Below, one piece after another: positions 28,245-39,051 of a stretch of 64,000 nucleotides of DNA. Where the stretch lies: assembly GCA_009760855.2 (NCBI GenBank), contig WPIO01000011.1, positions 2,208,501-2,272,500 on the forward strand. The letters are read 5' to 3'. Both the position numbers and the translations under genes were made by a program. The DNA is from Cristatella mucedo (lineage: Eukaryota > Bryozoa > Phylactolaemata > Cristatellidae). Positions within the stretch are counted from its first letter, which is position 1. Every line of letters begins with the position of its first letter. Under the pieces are notes generated by a model. It was given only the letters and a program-made list of their open reading frames with translations, was not told the origin of the DNA and did not search any database.

Positions 28245-28394
28245 GCCGAGCTGGTTTGGTCTAGCGGTTAAAGTGCTCGCCTCGACCAATGTCTGACTGA
28301 GGTCGTGGGCTCGAGCCCCGAGGCACATGTGAAGCGCCTGAATAGAGATTAAGTTCTCTTGGGGCGCTATATAAATGAATTATAAATGAATTAT
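28245..28394 (+). mobile_element. S1 SINE, best-preserved copy
   Basis: GCCGAGCTGGTTTGGTCTAG head with A box (TGGTCTAGCGGTTAAAG), B box GGCTCGAGCCC, then GTGAAGCGCCTGAATAGAGA, TTCTCTTGGGGCGC and a duplicated ATAAATGAATT end. It lies 12 nt after the L2-A tail at 28232. Confidence 0.9.
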
Positions 28395-28639
28395 ATTGAC
28401 CTATGAAGTAGAAATACCAGCATGCAGTCACACTAACCTTGGGATTGAATCTCTAAGGCTGTCATCCTTTCTAAAATAAGCCTGCCCTCACAATTGCATG
28501 TGCATGCATATTGAAAGTTCAGAGCGATCCAGCTGCATCCGTCATGCTCAAGTCCGTCATTACGGGTGAATACATTAATTAGGAACAAGCACTATTACAT
28601 AAGTATTTGTACTAAAAACTAGGCGTGGGAATTGATCTA

Positions 28640-29890
28640 ATAATAATAATAATAATAACATTATAGCAATGTGTTTGTATAGCGCTCTCAGAGAACTTAA
28701 TCGCTGTCTAGACACTTAACAAACGCTGTAAAGGAAGCGCCGCCGTGTTGTTAGTGCTAACATGCACGGTGGAAACATGCATAATGTGGTTACTGGTAGC
28801 ATGTACAGTGTCAGCACGCATAAACACTCAAGAGGCAAATCACAACCCACAAAATGCTGTGAGAAACAAGTGCGTTCTTGCCTACATTTTAAATCTCGTC
28901 AAAGAGGAATCTCGCCATCAAGGAATGTCGTGACCCTAGTCGGGAGTGAGTTTCAGGCTTTGGGAGTATTCAAACTAAAACCACTGTCTTAAAGAATTTG
29001 AGATTGGTTCGAGGCATCGCTAAATGATTTGAACCTGAAGAGCAGGTGGTTCGATGCCTAGCCTGGTTGGGGAGAAGCTCGGGTAGGCAGCTGGAGTAAG
29101 GGGACCTAAAATAGAGTGACAAAACCACAAATAAGATGCGCTGTTTGATTGCGAGCCAGTTCAGGTCTGCGAGAACTGGTTACGACGTGGTAACTGCGAC
29201 GCTCAAGACAGGCAAGCCTAACTAAATAGTTTCACATCAACTGTGAGCATCTGATTACATTGGCCGGTGGACTGCAAGCAGTGAGTGACAGAAGTCGAGG
29301 CGGGATGTCACAAATCCACGGACCAACTTTAATGGGGTATCCCTGTCTAAGCAGGCCCCAGCCTTTAGAATATTTACGTTGCTTAAAGTAGGAAGACTTG
29401 ACTGTGAAGCTGATCTGGTCATCTAGGGAAAGGTCACATTGGAACAGGGCATATATATTTCTCGAAGGTTCTAATGGGATGTGCTAGCAGATCCGAGTTT
29501 GGACGTCAAGCATTCCAATTTTTTATTCACGCAAGATTTCCCATAACTAGAAAGTTGGTTTTACTTTAATTTGAGAATTCTTGATGCCATCCATTTGGGT
29601 ATGTCAGATAAACCGGAAGCAGGGTAGTTGAGAGAGTTCGACGTGCTGGAGGACTGGAAGGAATATGTACATTTTAGATTTGTACATTGCATTTGTACAG
29701 CTGTGTGTCATCTGCATAGGGATGAGAAACCTAGATATTGCTTGATGATTACATTGGGAAGAGTTTGAGTATAAATCGTGAAAAGAAGCAGACCCAAGTA
29801 CGGAGCCCTTGGGCATCCCATATTTAAGTGGTTCTTCCGATGATTGTTGGCCGTTGACATCAATGCTCAGGAATCTCCCACTGGAATAGA
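28640..29890 (-). mobile_element. Old L2-A-type copy, about 1.25 kb
   Basis: Minus strand: RT start of the fragment MPKGSVLGSASFHDLYSN (29760-29816), decayed YADD region at 29700-29725, then the C-terminal blocks, 3' UTR and (ATT)n tail at 28640-28660. More mutated than the other copies and bridges families A and D. Confidence 0.7.
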
Positions 29891-30255
29891 TCGTAGACCA
29901 TTTCGCGGTGCTGCTGTGCTGTCAGTACTAGCCTCTTCGCTTGGCTGAGTTTGCTGATGCTGCTCCCTATCCTTCCACGCGTATTCAAGCTCATTCTATA
30001 CTAAACCGTATGTACTTATCGAATATTTTGTTGTTGTGGAAAAACCCCAGAGTGAAACAGGTTAAATGTATTCCAATGAATTAATTCCAAACATTCGTCG
30101 TCCAAGCATCTTTCATAGCACGAGGCTGTGAACTGACTGACTCCAGATCTCCAGCCACAGGTTCTTGCTCCTCTTTCGGCCATATTTGCTGCTGCTGCTG
30201 CTGCCGCTCGGCCGCCCGTTTCGGCTGCTGCACACTTTTTTCTTCATTGCTTCAG

Positions 30256-30350
30256 ATCGAGATCGTCAGATCTCTGCTGGCTACCGATTGCTGCTGCGGG
30301 CTAGCGATTACGCCCTCGGAGGCTTTCGGTGCGCTGTGGTAGCTAGCTGA
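30256..30350 (+). CDS. Candidate last exon, possibly formylglycine-generating-enzyme-like
   Basis: A strong acceptor (CACTTTTTTCTTCATTGCTTCAG ends at 30255; shown shortened as TTTTTTCTTCATTGCTTCAG) is followed by a 31-codon frame reading SAGYRLLLRASDYALGGFRC and AVVAS, then TGA at 30348-30350. A YRxR..D..LGFRCA ending is characteristic of the FGE-sulfatase (SUMF) fold. No upstream exon of such a gene was found in the window, so this could be an orphan exon, a fragment or chance. Confidence 0.22.
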
Positions 30351-30690
30351 CCAACTCATGCAACAAAGATATATAAAAAGCGTACCTGAGTCAGAAGGGC
30401 AGTCAAACAAGTGAGTAGCAGGGGACGGGCAGCTCAAGAAGACTGGAAAGGATGGAACACTGTCGTCGGCAATAGAAGGAAATATGTCGTTCCATGAGAA
30501 TTGTGGAAGTAATCTCAAAGATCTGGGAGCTGCAAAGCAAAAGCTTCTGTCGCCAACGTTCTTTAAGCACAGGAATGAAACTGCCGATTTCTTGTCCATC
30601 GAGGACTTGCGAAGCCAGATAAGGAGGTAAGCAGGCGTTGTAAGTTAGAGTAATAATTTTTCTTTGTATCTGTTGATCGACTTGAAGAGT
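30345..30690 (-). mobile_element. L2-B 3' fragment
   Basis: Minus strand: MDKKSAVSFLCLKNVGDRSF and the matching blocks of the 41550-41870 copy (for example DSGTLF for DSAMLP). Confidence 0.75.
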
Positions 30691-30978
30691 GCCCAGTATA
30701 GCAGCTGTTCGGTCTTCCTGGAGCTTTGTGGAGCTTCAGCCGGCTCACGTACGCAAGCATATGGCACGTGCGCAAGCATATAGAACCTAGCCGCATTCAC
30801 GGGCACTGCTAGCAGTCACTTTTCTGTTCAAGTAAAGCCTCTTGATACGCCAGCAGAGATGAACAAAACAGACAGGTACCGGCAGCATATGCCTGCGAGT
30901 AGTGTTTTCTGATGCAAATTCGGAAACAAATGTGGTCCAACATATCCACATGCATCCTACATCTTGGATGCATACTAT

Positions 30979-30992
30979 CTCTCCCCCTCTCT

Positions 30993-31032
<40 letters not shown>
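30979..31032. repeat. (CT)n microsatellite
   Basis: About 54 nt of CT with a few C and T insertions at its left end. Confidence 0.95.
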
Positions 31033-31033
<1 letters not shown>

Positions 31034-31139
31034 AATGAATAGAAATCTTCAAGCTGACTTTTCTTCCTGGAGAAGGGCATCATCCCTCTAGTGCAGGTAC
31101 GATTAATTTTTTGGCTAGCATGCATATACGAAATATGGA

Positions 31140-31142
<3 letters not shown>

Positions 31143-31207
<65 letters not shown>
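31143..31207. repeat. (AT)n microsatellite
   Basis: 65 nt of AT broken by one C, fully self-complementary. Confidence 0.95.
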
Positions 31208-31209
<2 letters not shown>

Positions 31210-31627
31210 GATAAAGAGAAAGTTACGTGTCAGCTGCTGGGCGTCGCCATTCATTTTCCGTTAGTATAGCCTTTCCTCAGCGGAATGAGAGCCCACGTTC
31301 AGAATGAGGACGTGAAAGGCTTGGGCACTGGAATTTACCAGGTGAAATTAGTTAGTGATAAGAAATTACAAAATGCCAGTACGATACTATGAATTTTAAG
31401 TGTGCGAATACATGTTGGGAGCTGCAGCGTTGAAAGTGAGGCTGCTCTCTTAAGTCCCCAGGCCACACCGAGCACTCTGCTCTGCATTGTTGATAGTTCG
31501 TGCCGACTAGGGATACATTCGGGGCAAATCTGGCCGCTTGAAGTGCGACTACCGAGAGTGCCGAGCCGTCAAACGCGAAGGCATGCCCACGTTACCATAG
31601 CTCGTGCAGAAGCTCTAGAGAGTGTAC

Positions 31628-32375
31628 ATAGGCTTGTCTGTCGTGAGCGTCGCAGTTGCCACACCACGCCACTTCTCGTCGATCTGCACTGGCTACCAGT
31701 CAAGCAACGGATCGACTTCAAGGTTTTGTCACTCACTTTCAGGTCCCTTCATTCTGTGGCTTCAGCCTATCTCACAGATCTACTCCTCCACCTGGACAAG
31801 CATCGTACCACCCGCTTTTGGGGAATCCAACAGTTTACCGATACCTCGTTGGTCCAGCGGTTAAGGTGTTCGCTCCGACCAAGGCCTGGCCGAGGTAGTG
31901 GGTTCGAGCCCTGAGGCATATGTGAAGCGCCTGAATAGAGATTAAGTTCTCTTGGAGCGCTATACAAATGAATTATTTTTATTAATTATTACACAAATCT
32001 CAAATCCTTGGAGAGCGTGCATTAGTTCTTATGCTCCCAAAGCCTGGAAATCAATCCCGACTTGCGTCACAACATCCCCTGACTTGACCACATTTAAAAA
32101 GAACTTAAAAAACACACCTATTTAGGACAGCATTTAGTGGGTCACTGTGATTCGTCCATCATGTGCTTATGCGTGCTGACACTGTGCATGCTGCCACTAG
32201 CGACACTTGCATGCTGACCCTGTGCATGTCACCCTAACCATGCTATTCATGTTGTTTATCAAGCATGATATTACTCACCATTCGATCGCGTTTCCCTTTG
32301 CAGCAAATGTAAAGCGCCTAGAAAGAGATTGAGTTCTCTGAGGGCAGTTTATCAAGTGCATTATTACTATTATTA
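31628..32375 (+). mobile_element. L2-A 3' fragment, interrupted by an S1 SINE
   Basis: L2-A coding end (RRSCHTTPLLVDLHWLPVKQ, ASAYLTDLLLHLDKHRTTRF) runs to 31848 at ATACCTCG. It resumes at 31991 with ACACAAATCTCAAATCCTTG and ends with the stem-loop and (ATT)n tail. In intact copies ACCTCG and TACAAACC are adjacent. Confidence 0.9.
31849..31990 (+). mobile_element. S1 SINE nested in L2-A
   Basis: A box TGGTCCAGCGGTTAAGG, B box GGTTCGAGCCC, tail GTGAAGCGCCTGAATAGAGA and GAGCGCTATACAAATGAATT followed by an A/T end. It lacks the first few nucleotides of the 28245 copy. Confidence 0.9.
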
Positions 32376-34206
32376 CAGTACATACTTTTATAAAAACCCC
32401 GTGACATTAACGTCGACCGGCCTATTTTATAGCCACAGAGTGGCACGCGTGTGCAGCACCAGCTATTGGGTACAACTCTCTCTGTCCCTAAGGTCAGAGT
32501 ACTTCTGTCTCCCACGTGGAGCACGTGGTGGCACAGCAGCCTGATTATGAACTTTATCATTTCCGATTGCTTAAGCTGTAATTCAAGAATCTTGAATAAT
32601 CTCTAGGGCTGTCGTAGCCTTGCGGAGTAGCATTCCAAAGTTTTTTGCAGTTAACATATATCGCTACGATTAGCTCGGCTACTAAATAAGTCGATAAGTT
32701 AGTCGCTTAGTTTGTAAGTCAGTCGCTGACCTCGGACTGCAGAATGGTTGGAGATTTATAGTGGCGCTACAATGGTACAGCTACAATGGGTGAGTGTAGA
32801 TGAATAAGGACTTCTAACTTTTAACTTGCATATGCGGCTGCAAATTGCACAATCATAACCCAAATTGAGCGCGGAGCTTTTTATGACTATCAACTTATAA
32901 GGGATGCTCAAAGGTAAGCCGTAGCATTCCAGCAGCATTCCCTCTCTGCTTGACCACTCCATTTGGCATCTGTCGCCCGAGTTGGGAGCCGGCGTCTCCC
33001 AGCATCCGCTTAGACCAGCTGAGTTGGCACGCGGGAAAGGTGCCAGAGAGTGACTGCCCAGAAATCGTGCTTCGCCTTCCTTTGGAAGGCGACGACATGC
33101 GTATATGAAATCTGCCCGTGGCAATTCAGTGGACTGTGATTTTCGTAGCCACTGCCACACCGGCGAGTTTTCGCTGCAATGAATTGGGCGCGAAAAAAGA
33201 GCAAAGCAATCAGGATGTAAGCGTACCTGGCGCAGACATCGACGAGAAAAAACAAGCAACAAACGATAGCCACTCAGTGTCACAGTGCCAAAACTCAGCA
33301 GAAACGTGGCATACGACAGGCACAGCAGCAGCAGGAGCAGCAGGAGCAGCAGGATGAGACAGAAAAAGAAGCACAGGAGGAGCTTCCAGGAGCAGCAATA
33401 GAACACGTCTGGAAGGAGCTTCCAGGAGCATAAGTGAGGCGCTCGCTGAGATCCGGGGGCTTCGCACTACTCCTGGATCTCAGCCAGCGTCTCACTTATG
33501 ACAAGGTCAAAAAGCAGGAAGAGATTGAAGGTGAGATTCGAGCACTTCACGAATCGTGGTATAGAGTCCTTACCCGACAGTCACTTCGCTCTCCGAGCTC
33601 ATTTGTTAGGCTGGGCTTGCCATTACATTGGCGAACTCTCAGACCCACACTTTAATGTGGCACTGAAATTTCCCTCTATTTCCGGCTATTTCAGAGCTAC
33701 TTTACTGCTACTTTACGGTGATTTTACGGGCCTAAGCCACTCCAGGTTGAGCACGTGAGTTTAGCTCGTCCCCGTTTACTGAACGTAATTAGACTTTCGG
33801 ACATCTGGCCTCCTTAACGACCTATGCCCAGCCAGCCAGTCTGTGAACATGCCAAGTAAACTTAAATGCCTACTATGGTGAGCCTGTCAGCCGTCTCACA
33901 GGGAGGCAGAGTGGAGACCCCTGGGCTGCCTTGGCCAGAGCTGAATGTGAAGAGAGCATGTGCGTAAGCGTACGTGCTCTGGCTTAGGTGTCGGAAATAT
34001 TTATGAGCTGTCGCTCGTGTTACTGATGTGCCTGCTCTAAACTGTCGAAAACCACGACGGCCCATCGAAGTCCAATTGCTGGCCTCTTGGCAATACATTT
34101 TCCCAACCAAATCCCAAATTGCCGGCATGTCGTCCGTATAAGAGTAACGGGCTACGACTCCTAAATCAGCGACGTATGCAGATCGCTGATCGACCTCGCT
34201 CAGACA
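32376..34206. other. Unannotated spacer with CAG/GCAGGA stretch
   Basis: Contains the hairpin at 33429-33500. A minus-strand ORF (32756-33406) begins with poly-Leu encoded by a CTG-type repeat and has no other support. A plus frame near 33225-33433 reads glutamine-rich then EAQEELPGAAIEHVWKELPG, but without start or splice evidence. Confidence 0.4.
33429..33500. ncRNA. 72-nt near-perfect hairpin, pre-miRNA-like
   Basis: CATAAGTGAG pairs with CTCACTTATG, then a G.T wobble, CGCT with AGCG, one C.C mismatch, GCTGAGATCC with GGATCTCAGC, another G.T wobble and GG with CC, leaving a loop of about 14 nt. This is a 29-position stem with a single mismatch. Size and slight imperfection fit a microRNA precursor, but a transposon-derived inverted repeat is equally possible; no expression evidence. 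A 16-bp direct repeat (33379-33394, 33415-33430) lies at its left edge. Confidence 0.4.
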
Positions 34207-34528
34207 GTAGAGCCGATCTAGTAGAGCCGATCTAGTAGAGCCGATCTAGTAGAGCCGATCTAGTAGAGCCGATCCAGTAGGGCCGATCTAGTAGAGCCGA
34301 TCTAGTAGTGCCAATCTAGTAGAGCCGATCTAGTAGAGCCGATCCAGTAGAACCGATCTAGTAGAGCCAATCTAGCAGAGTCGATCTAGGAGAGCCGATA
34401 CAGTAGAGTCGATCTAGTAGTGCCAATCTAGCAGAGTCGATCTAGGAGAGCCGATATAGTAGAGTCGATCTAGTAGTGCCAATCTAGTAGAGCCGATCTA
34501 GTAGAGCCGATCTTGTAGAGCCGATCGA
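34207..34528. repeat. 14-bp minisatellite, 23 units, with 56-bp higher-order unit
   Basis: Tandem GTAGAGCCGATCTA with point variants. Units 13-16 (34375-34430) and 17-20 (34431-34486) repeat the same series of four variant units, differing at a single base, which marks a local 56-bp duplication. Confidence 0.97.
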
Positions 34529-35811
34529 AGACTGGGCTACTGCTTTACGAGATGATTGCTTGCAGTGCTCCACTACTGCTGGAGCTTCGAAGTGACGCGG
34601 GCTTATTGCTGTCAAGCCGGCGCTCTGAAAGTACCTTCCAAGTAAAGCTGCCAGTGTGAGCAGTGTGTGAGTAGTGTGACTAGTGCAGGCCAGTGGTCCC
34701 CAGTAATACCAGCTCATCTGCTGTGTATAGCGGCCAGTACGACTGGCAGTACTTGCCAGTACTTGGCTTCCTGTTCTGTGTCGAACAGTTAGGATGTGCA
34801 TGCAAGTGTAGGTTGGCTATGACACGCGTGACAAACGTGCTCCTTATTCTGTTATTAGGTACGTAAGTCTTAAGAACTGAATTGCTCATGCTGCTACCAC
34901 CGAAGAAGGCCTTACAAAAAAGGCGATATTGGGAAAGAGCAGTAAATATGTAATATATTTATCAGCCTGCACGCCATCAGGCATGATAAGGTCGTGAACA
35001 AAGTCCGGTGCTCGGTGCTTGACTAGTACCGCAGTACCTGGCTGACCATAGACAGAAATAGCAAACTTTACTACCCACGAGAACCAGATAAAAATGTGCC
35101 GCTTTTAATCTCTTACAAAACCGCATACATACTTGAGTGTGGAATTTATCATGCCTACTAACCCTGCAATGTTAGGAACTGCTGTGGCTCTTGCACTCGA
35201 GTCCTTTGCCGTAAGCAGAGCGTCCGCGACGAGTGCAGTCCTTTCCTACGCCTAGCAAATGCTAGTGGAGCTAGCTCGTCGAAGTACAAGCTACCGAGTC
35301 TTGGTGCGAGAACGTATTCCGACGGTAGCATAGCAATAGATGGCAATAAAGAGTGGCCATGTTTCAATCAAGTAGACGACTATGTCGTCATTAATGTAGA
35401 TCAGACTATGCCATAGCCACTGAGAGGCAAGAGTATACAGCACCAACCATGGCCTACGAATCCCGTACAGCTCGAAGCACAAAGTAGCAGAGCTGACTGG
35501 CTTGAAGCCCAGATTGCAACTAAGAATTTTGAAGCCCGTAGCACGTCTGGCCAACCACGTCTTGAAATGGGATTTTACAAAACCCACACGTAGAGTATGA
35601 CACATCTGCTTCGCAATCGCTAAAGTTGAGGAGCGGCTAAGAATTTCAAGCACTTTCCTAATTTGACTGCTTTAGCATGCATACGGTTCACAATTCCCGC
35701 CTTAAAATTAGGCCATTCTAAGCCGGAATTGTAACATAAGCCGAGCATATCCATCTGTGATACATGTAAACGTTCTGCTTCTCCACCGTCTGCTAGGCTC
35801 TGACATTAAGA
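34529..35811. other. Unannotated spacer
   Basis: Includes short tandem GTGTGAGTAGTGTGACTAGT-type imperfection near 34655-34685. A minus frame at about 34895-35110 reads FAISVYGQPGTAVLVKHRAP and on for about 70 codons, but has no start, no matching family and no clear splice pair. Confidence 0.35.
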
Positions 35812-35960
35812 ATAGTAATAAGACATTTGCATAGCGCCCTCAAGGAACTGAATCTCTTTCTTGACACTTTACAGATGATGTATAAAAACCATTACCAAAT
35901 GATTGGTGGTAACATCCGCAAGCAATTACACAGAGGATTAGCACACTCCTTACTAGCTGT
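35812..35960 (-). mobile_element. L2-A-like 3' tail
   Basis: Minus strand GTCAAGAAAGAGATTCAG and GAGGGCGCTATGCAAATG with TTATTACTATT end; upstream UTR only faintly similar. Confidence 0.55.
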
Positions 35961-36822
35961 TGTTGTAGCCGTCTTGTCTTCATCTTCATCACCGACAGAA
36001 GGCGTCTCAGCAACCAGCTGGGCTTTAATGCATCGTCTGAAGCCATGTCTTTTCCGACGCTCTCAGGTCATATGAGCTGCCAGAGGGGCTGTCAGGGGGG
36101 AGGAGGCAGTTGAGTAACTCACTGGTCAGACTGGCCACTGCAGATGTGAGGATCCTCTACTCGGCATTGCAAGTCGGTACGGTTCTGCTGAGTGCTTTCC
36201 ATTAGGAAATGGCGTTCGCTAGCCTGGGCTGGGCTCATGCCAGGCTGGAACTGGCAGTACTATGTATCGTTCACCCTTTACAGGCTCCTATTACCCACCC
36301 TGCAGAGGATGATTCACTTAGTTACTTCCGGTTTCTTTAGCCACCTACGACGAATGACAAGCTAAACGAATGAGCCGAGGCCATCGGGCACTAGTCGGAG
36401 GGGGAGGGACTTTGAAGGCTGCTTGGAAGCCGGCGTGGCATCGTCGTGTAACTTGCCCATCCATACCGTACCATACAGTACGGTGGCCGGGATTGCAAAG
36501 ATCCTCTGGTGAGCTAACGCTCCAAGGCTATGGCAACTCGCGGGATTTTCCTTACCATTGACTGGTCAATGGCTTCTCGTCCGCACCGCATCTCACAGGA
36601 ACTTTCGACGATGCCCCACCCACTGTGGCTCGATAAGACTTTGAGCTGGGCATATTATAATGAAGCAGTCTCGAAGTCTAGGTCCGGCAGCATGCCGGAT
36701 GTGAAATGGAGTAAGCTACAGAGTGTTTAAGAAATATCCCCTTGGATAGGGGACCTCGGACAGGGAGACATTGTAGACTGGCTAATTTAAACTTCGTGTA
36801 TATATCCGAAGAAAAAATATAG

Positions 36823-36972
36823 AATTCATTTGTATATCACCCTAGGAGAACTTAATCTCTATTAGGCACTTCACATGTACCACGGGCTCAAGCCCTCGAC
36901 CTCGGCCGTCAAATACAGTCAGTCACCTTGACCTCGGTCGGGCAAGCATGTTAACCACTGGGCCAAAGCAGC
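36823..36972 (-). mobile_element. S1 SINE
   Basis: Minus strand: GGCCCAGTGGTTAACATG A box, GGGCTTGAGCCC B box and tail AAGTGCCTAATAGAGATTAA followed by GTGATATACAAATGAATT. Confidence 0.85.
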
Positions 36973-37126
36973 ACGGTAAAGAAGAAAAGCCCTAAAGACT
37001 TGATCAGCTCAGAACCTTATCATCGCCTCTTAGTGTGAAGAGAAAGATTGTTTGGTGCTATCTCAAGAAGGTTACCTACATTTTTACTGGGAAACGGTCA
37101 CATAGAGCTAGCGATTCAGAAAACAT

Positions 37127-37278
37127 AATTCATATGGGTAGCGCCCTAAGAGAAGTTAATCTCTATTCAGGCTCCTTGCGTGTGCCACGGGGCTCAAGCC
37201 AGCGACCTCGGTAATCAACTGCGTTCACTTTGACCTACGTCGGGCGAGCGCCTTAACCACTGGCCCAAAACCAGGGCA
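37127..37278 (-). mobile_element. S1 SINE
   Basis: Minus strand: GGGCCAGTGGTTAAGGCG A box, GGCTTGAGCCC B box, tail GCCTGAATAGAGATTAAC and GGGCGCTACCCATATGAATT. About 300 bp from, and parallel to, the 36823 copy. Confidence 0.85.
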
Positions 37279-38238
37279 GCACAAGGCTGGAATCCTAGGA
37301 CATGCGGGATGCATAGGTCGTGCTAGCTCAATTTGGAATGCCGTTAGAAATGCTTTGGTCAATCGCGGCATGGTGTGGCACGACCTTGATAATAATGTCT
37401 GCTGCTCAGCTCTCCATAAGACGACGCAGACTGCCCTGGCTCATTTCTTCGTGCCTAGCAAGTCGGGAGGGGGCATGGATGAAAGAGCACTACGAGTAGT
37501 TCAAAATGAGGCTCATTAACTGCCATTTTACTACTGCCTGAAACCGCCAGAGGCAGGCATCCCTCTGGAATTTGGCATTTCTTAGATGGTCCTGGGTAAT
37601 GCAGCGAACGGTACCAGTGAATCGTATGCATAATTTTCTATGTTATTCCCCTTGTTGGTAGATGCTAACGATAGGGGAAGCAATGCACCGCCGCCGGCGT
37701 TGAAGCGTGCTCTCAAAGTATGCTCGGAAGTCGGGGTATTTTTTAATTAATTAATGCAATCTGAACCGTTTCTTGCAGAGCCAGAGCAGAGAAAGCAGAG
37801 CTCGGACGCTTACTTTTTTTTTTGGGATCAATTTCACGATGGGTGGACTGTCTGCAGCACTCGCACCATTCTTACCGGCCGGCACCCAGGGCGCCGAGTC
37901 GCTTGCAGTATGTGGAATGCATGCACTACCAGGTTGCTGGGGGCGCTAGAGTTTTCCCGAGGCCAGCATTCCTCCCAGTTCTCTCTCCCGATCGGGAGAG
38001 CGAGAGAGCGAAAACGATATGTCTTTAGACGTCCATCCCTTTCCTACCAAAGCAGCGAGCTGCAAATGAAATGCAAATCACTGAAGAAGGATAGTCAGCG
38101 CTATCGTACTTTTGTTGATTGTCATTCTATATCAATTTGTGCATACCTAGCTGGAAGCATGCTAGAGGTCAAATGCCTCTTCAAGCGTAGACTGCGATTT
38201 GTTTGATGTAATTGCAACCACTCAATGTATGCCGTTGT
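37279..38238. other. Unannotated spacer
   Basis: A 150-codon plus ORF (37754-38206) has biased, non-domain sequence and is probably spurious. Unique sequence otherwise. Confidence 0.4.
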
Positions 38239-38295
38239 TTACAATGTGTCATAAAACATGAACTTGCCAAGGGCATACCGATCAAGATCACTTAC

Positions 38296-38496
38296 GATAT
38301 CAACAAATACTGATTCCGATGACCACCGTTCTGCATGGGCTACGAAGCCATTGTCAGCGCTGGTTCTGCAAATCATGGAACCGTTGCTGAGAACTGCCTT
38401 CTTATCCCGTACAGCAGCTACAGAAGAAGAAAAAGAGTGGAAGGTCTTCCCAGCGCGACCTGCATCTTCTTCCGGGCACATTCTTTGTAGCACTGG
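38296..38496 (-). CDS. Candidate internal exon (67 codons), unidentified
   Basis: Minus strand: acceptor TTTTTTTTTGCAG ends next to 38496 and consensus donor GTAAGTG begins next to 38295. The 201 nt between are open and phase 0 at both ends, starting PVLQRMCPEEDAGRAGKTF and ending ESVFVDI. The same frame stays open upstream to 38673, where it encodes one hydrophobic helix (LGAFLGGVLLVALNVFGYLV), so the alternative is one 144-codon single-pass membrane ORF (38239-38673). No family recognised and no partner exon found. Confidence 0.28.
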
Positions 38497-38792
38497 CTGC
38501 AAAAAAAAATAGAATTTTACGAGATATCCAAAAACGTTCAAAGCCACGAGCAGCACTCCCCCTAAAAAAGCTCCCAAGGTCACAAGTATGGTTATGCACA
38601 AGCTCGCTTGTGTATTTGTGCTTGAGTATTTCAAATCTAGCATCAGACGCCGTTCTCTGCAGCCGTGACGCATCTGTCCAGATATTTAGCCGCGTGATCT
38701 AACAGTGCCGTAATCCGTGTACGAATGGAAGGGCAGTGGCCTAAAGCAACGATCTCGTTGAGATACTGCCACATAATTTCACGGAAATCTAA

Positions 38793-39051
38793 GCTTAGTG
38801 GGTCCCTGTGATTCGTCCTTGATGTGCTTATGCGTGCTGACACTGTGCATGCTGCCACTAACCACACTTGCATGCTGACCCTGTGCATGTCACCCCTAAC
38901 CATATTATTCATTTCGTTTGTTTTTCAAGCATGATTTTACTTACCATTCCATTGCATTTCACTTTACAGCAAATGTAAAGCGCCTAGAGAGAGATTGAGT
39001 TCTCTGCGTGCGCTTTATCAAGTGAATTATTATTATTATTATTATTATTGA
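38793..39051 (+). mobile_element. L2-A 3' UTR fragment
   Basis: UTR from AGTGGGTCCCTGTGATTCG through AATGTAAAGCGCCTAGAGAG to a long (ATT)n tail at 39029-39050. The coding part is absent. Confidence 0.9.

Noticed and set aside
24895-28340. tRNA genes suggested by A/B boxes (24895, 25022, 26761, 28245 and others)
   Set aside because: No cloverleaf acceptor or anticodon pairing, and each continues into a repeated SINE body and tail.
32756-33406. 216-codon minus ORF with a signal-peptide-like leader
   Set aside because: The leucine-rich leader is encoded by a CTG/CTC triplet repeat and the rest shows no domain or consistent composition.
34207-34528. Possible CRISPR array
   Set aside because: The repeats are contiguous 14-bp units without spacers, in an animal genome; this is a minisatellite.
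37754-38206. 150-codon plus ORF beginning with ATG
   Set aside because: No domain, mixed low-confidence composition, and no splice or regulatory context.
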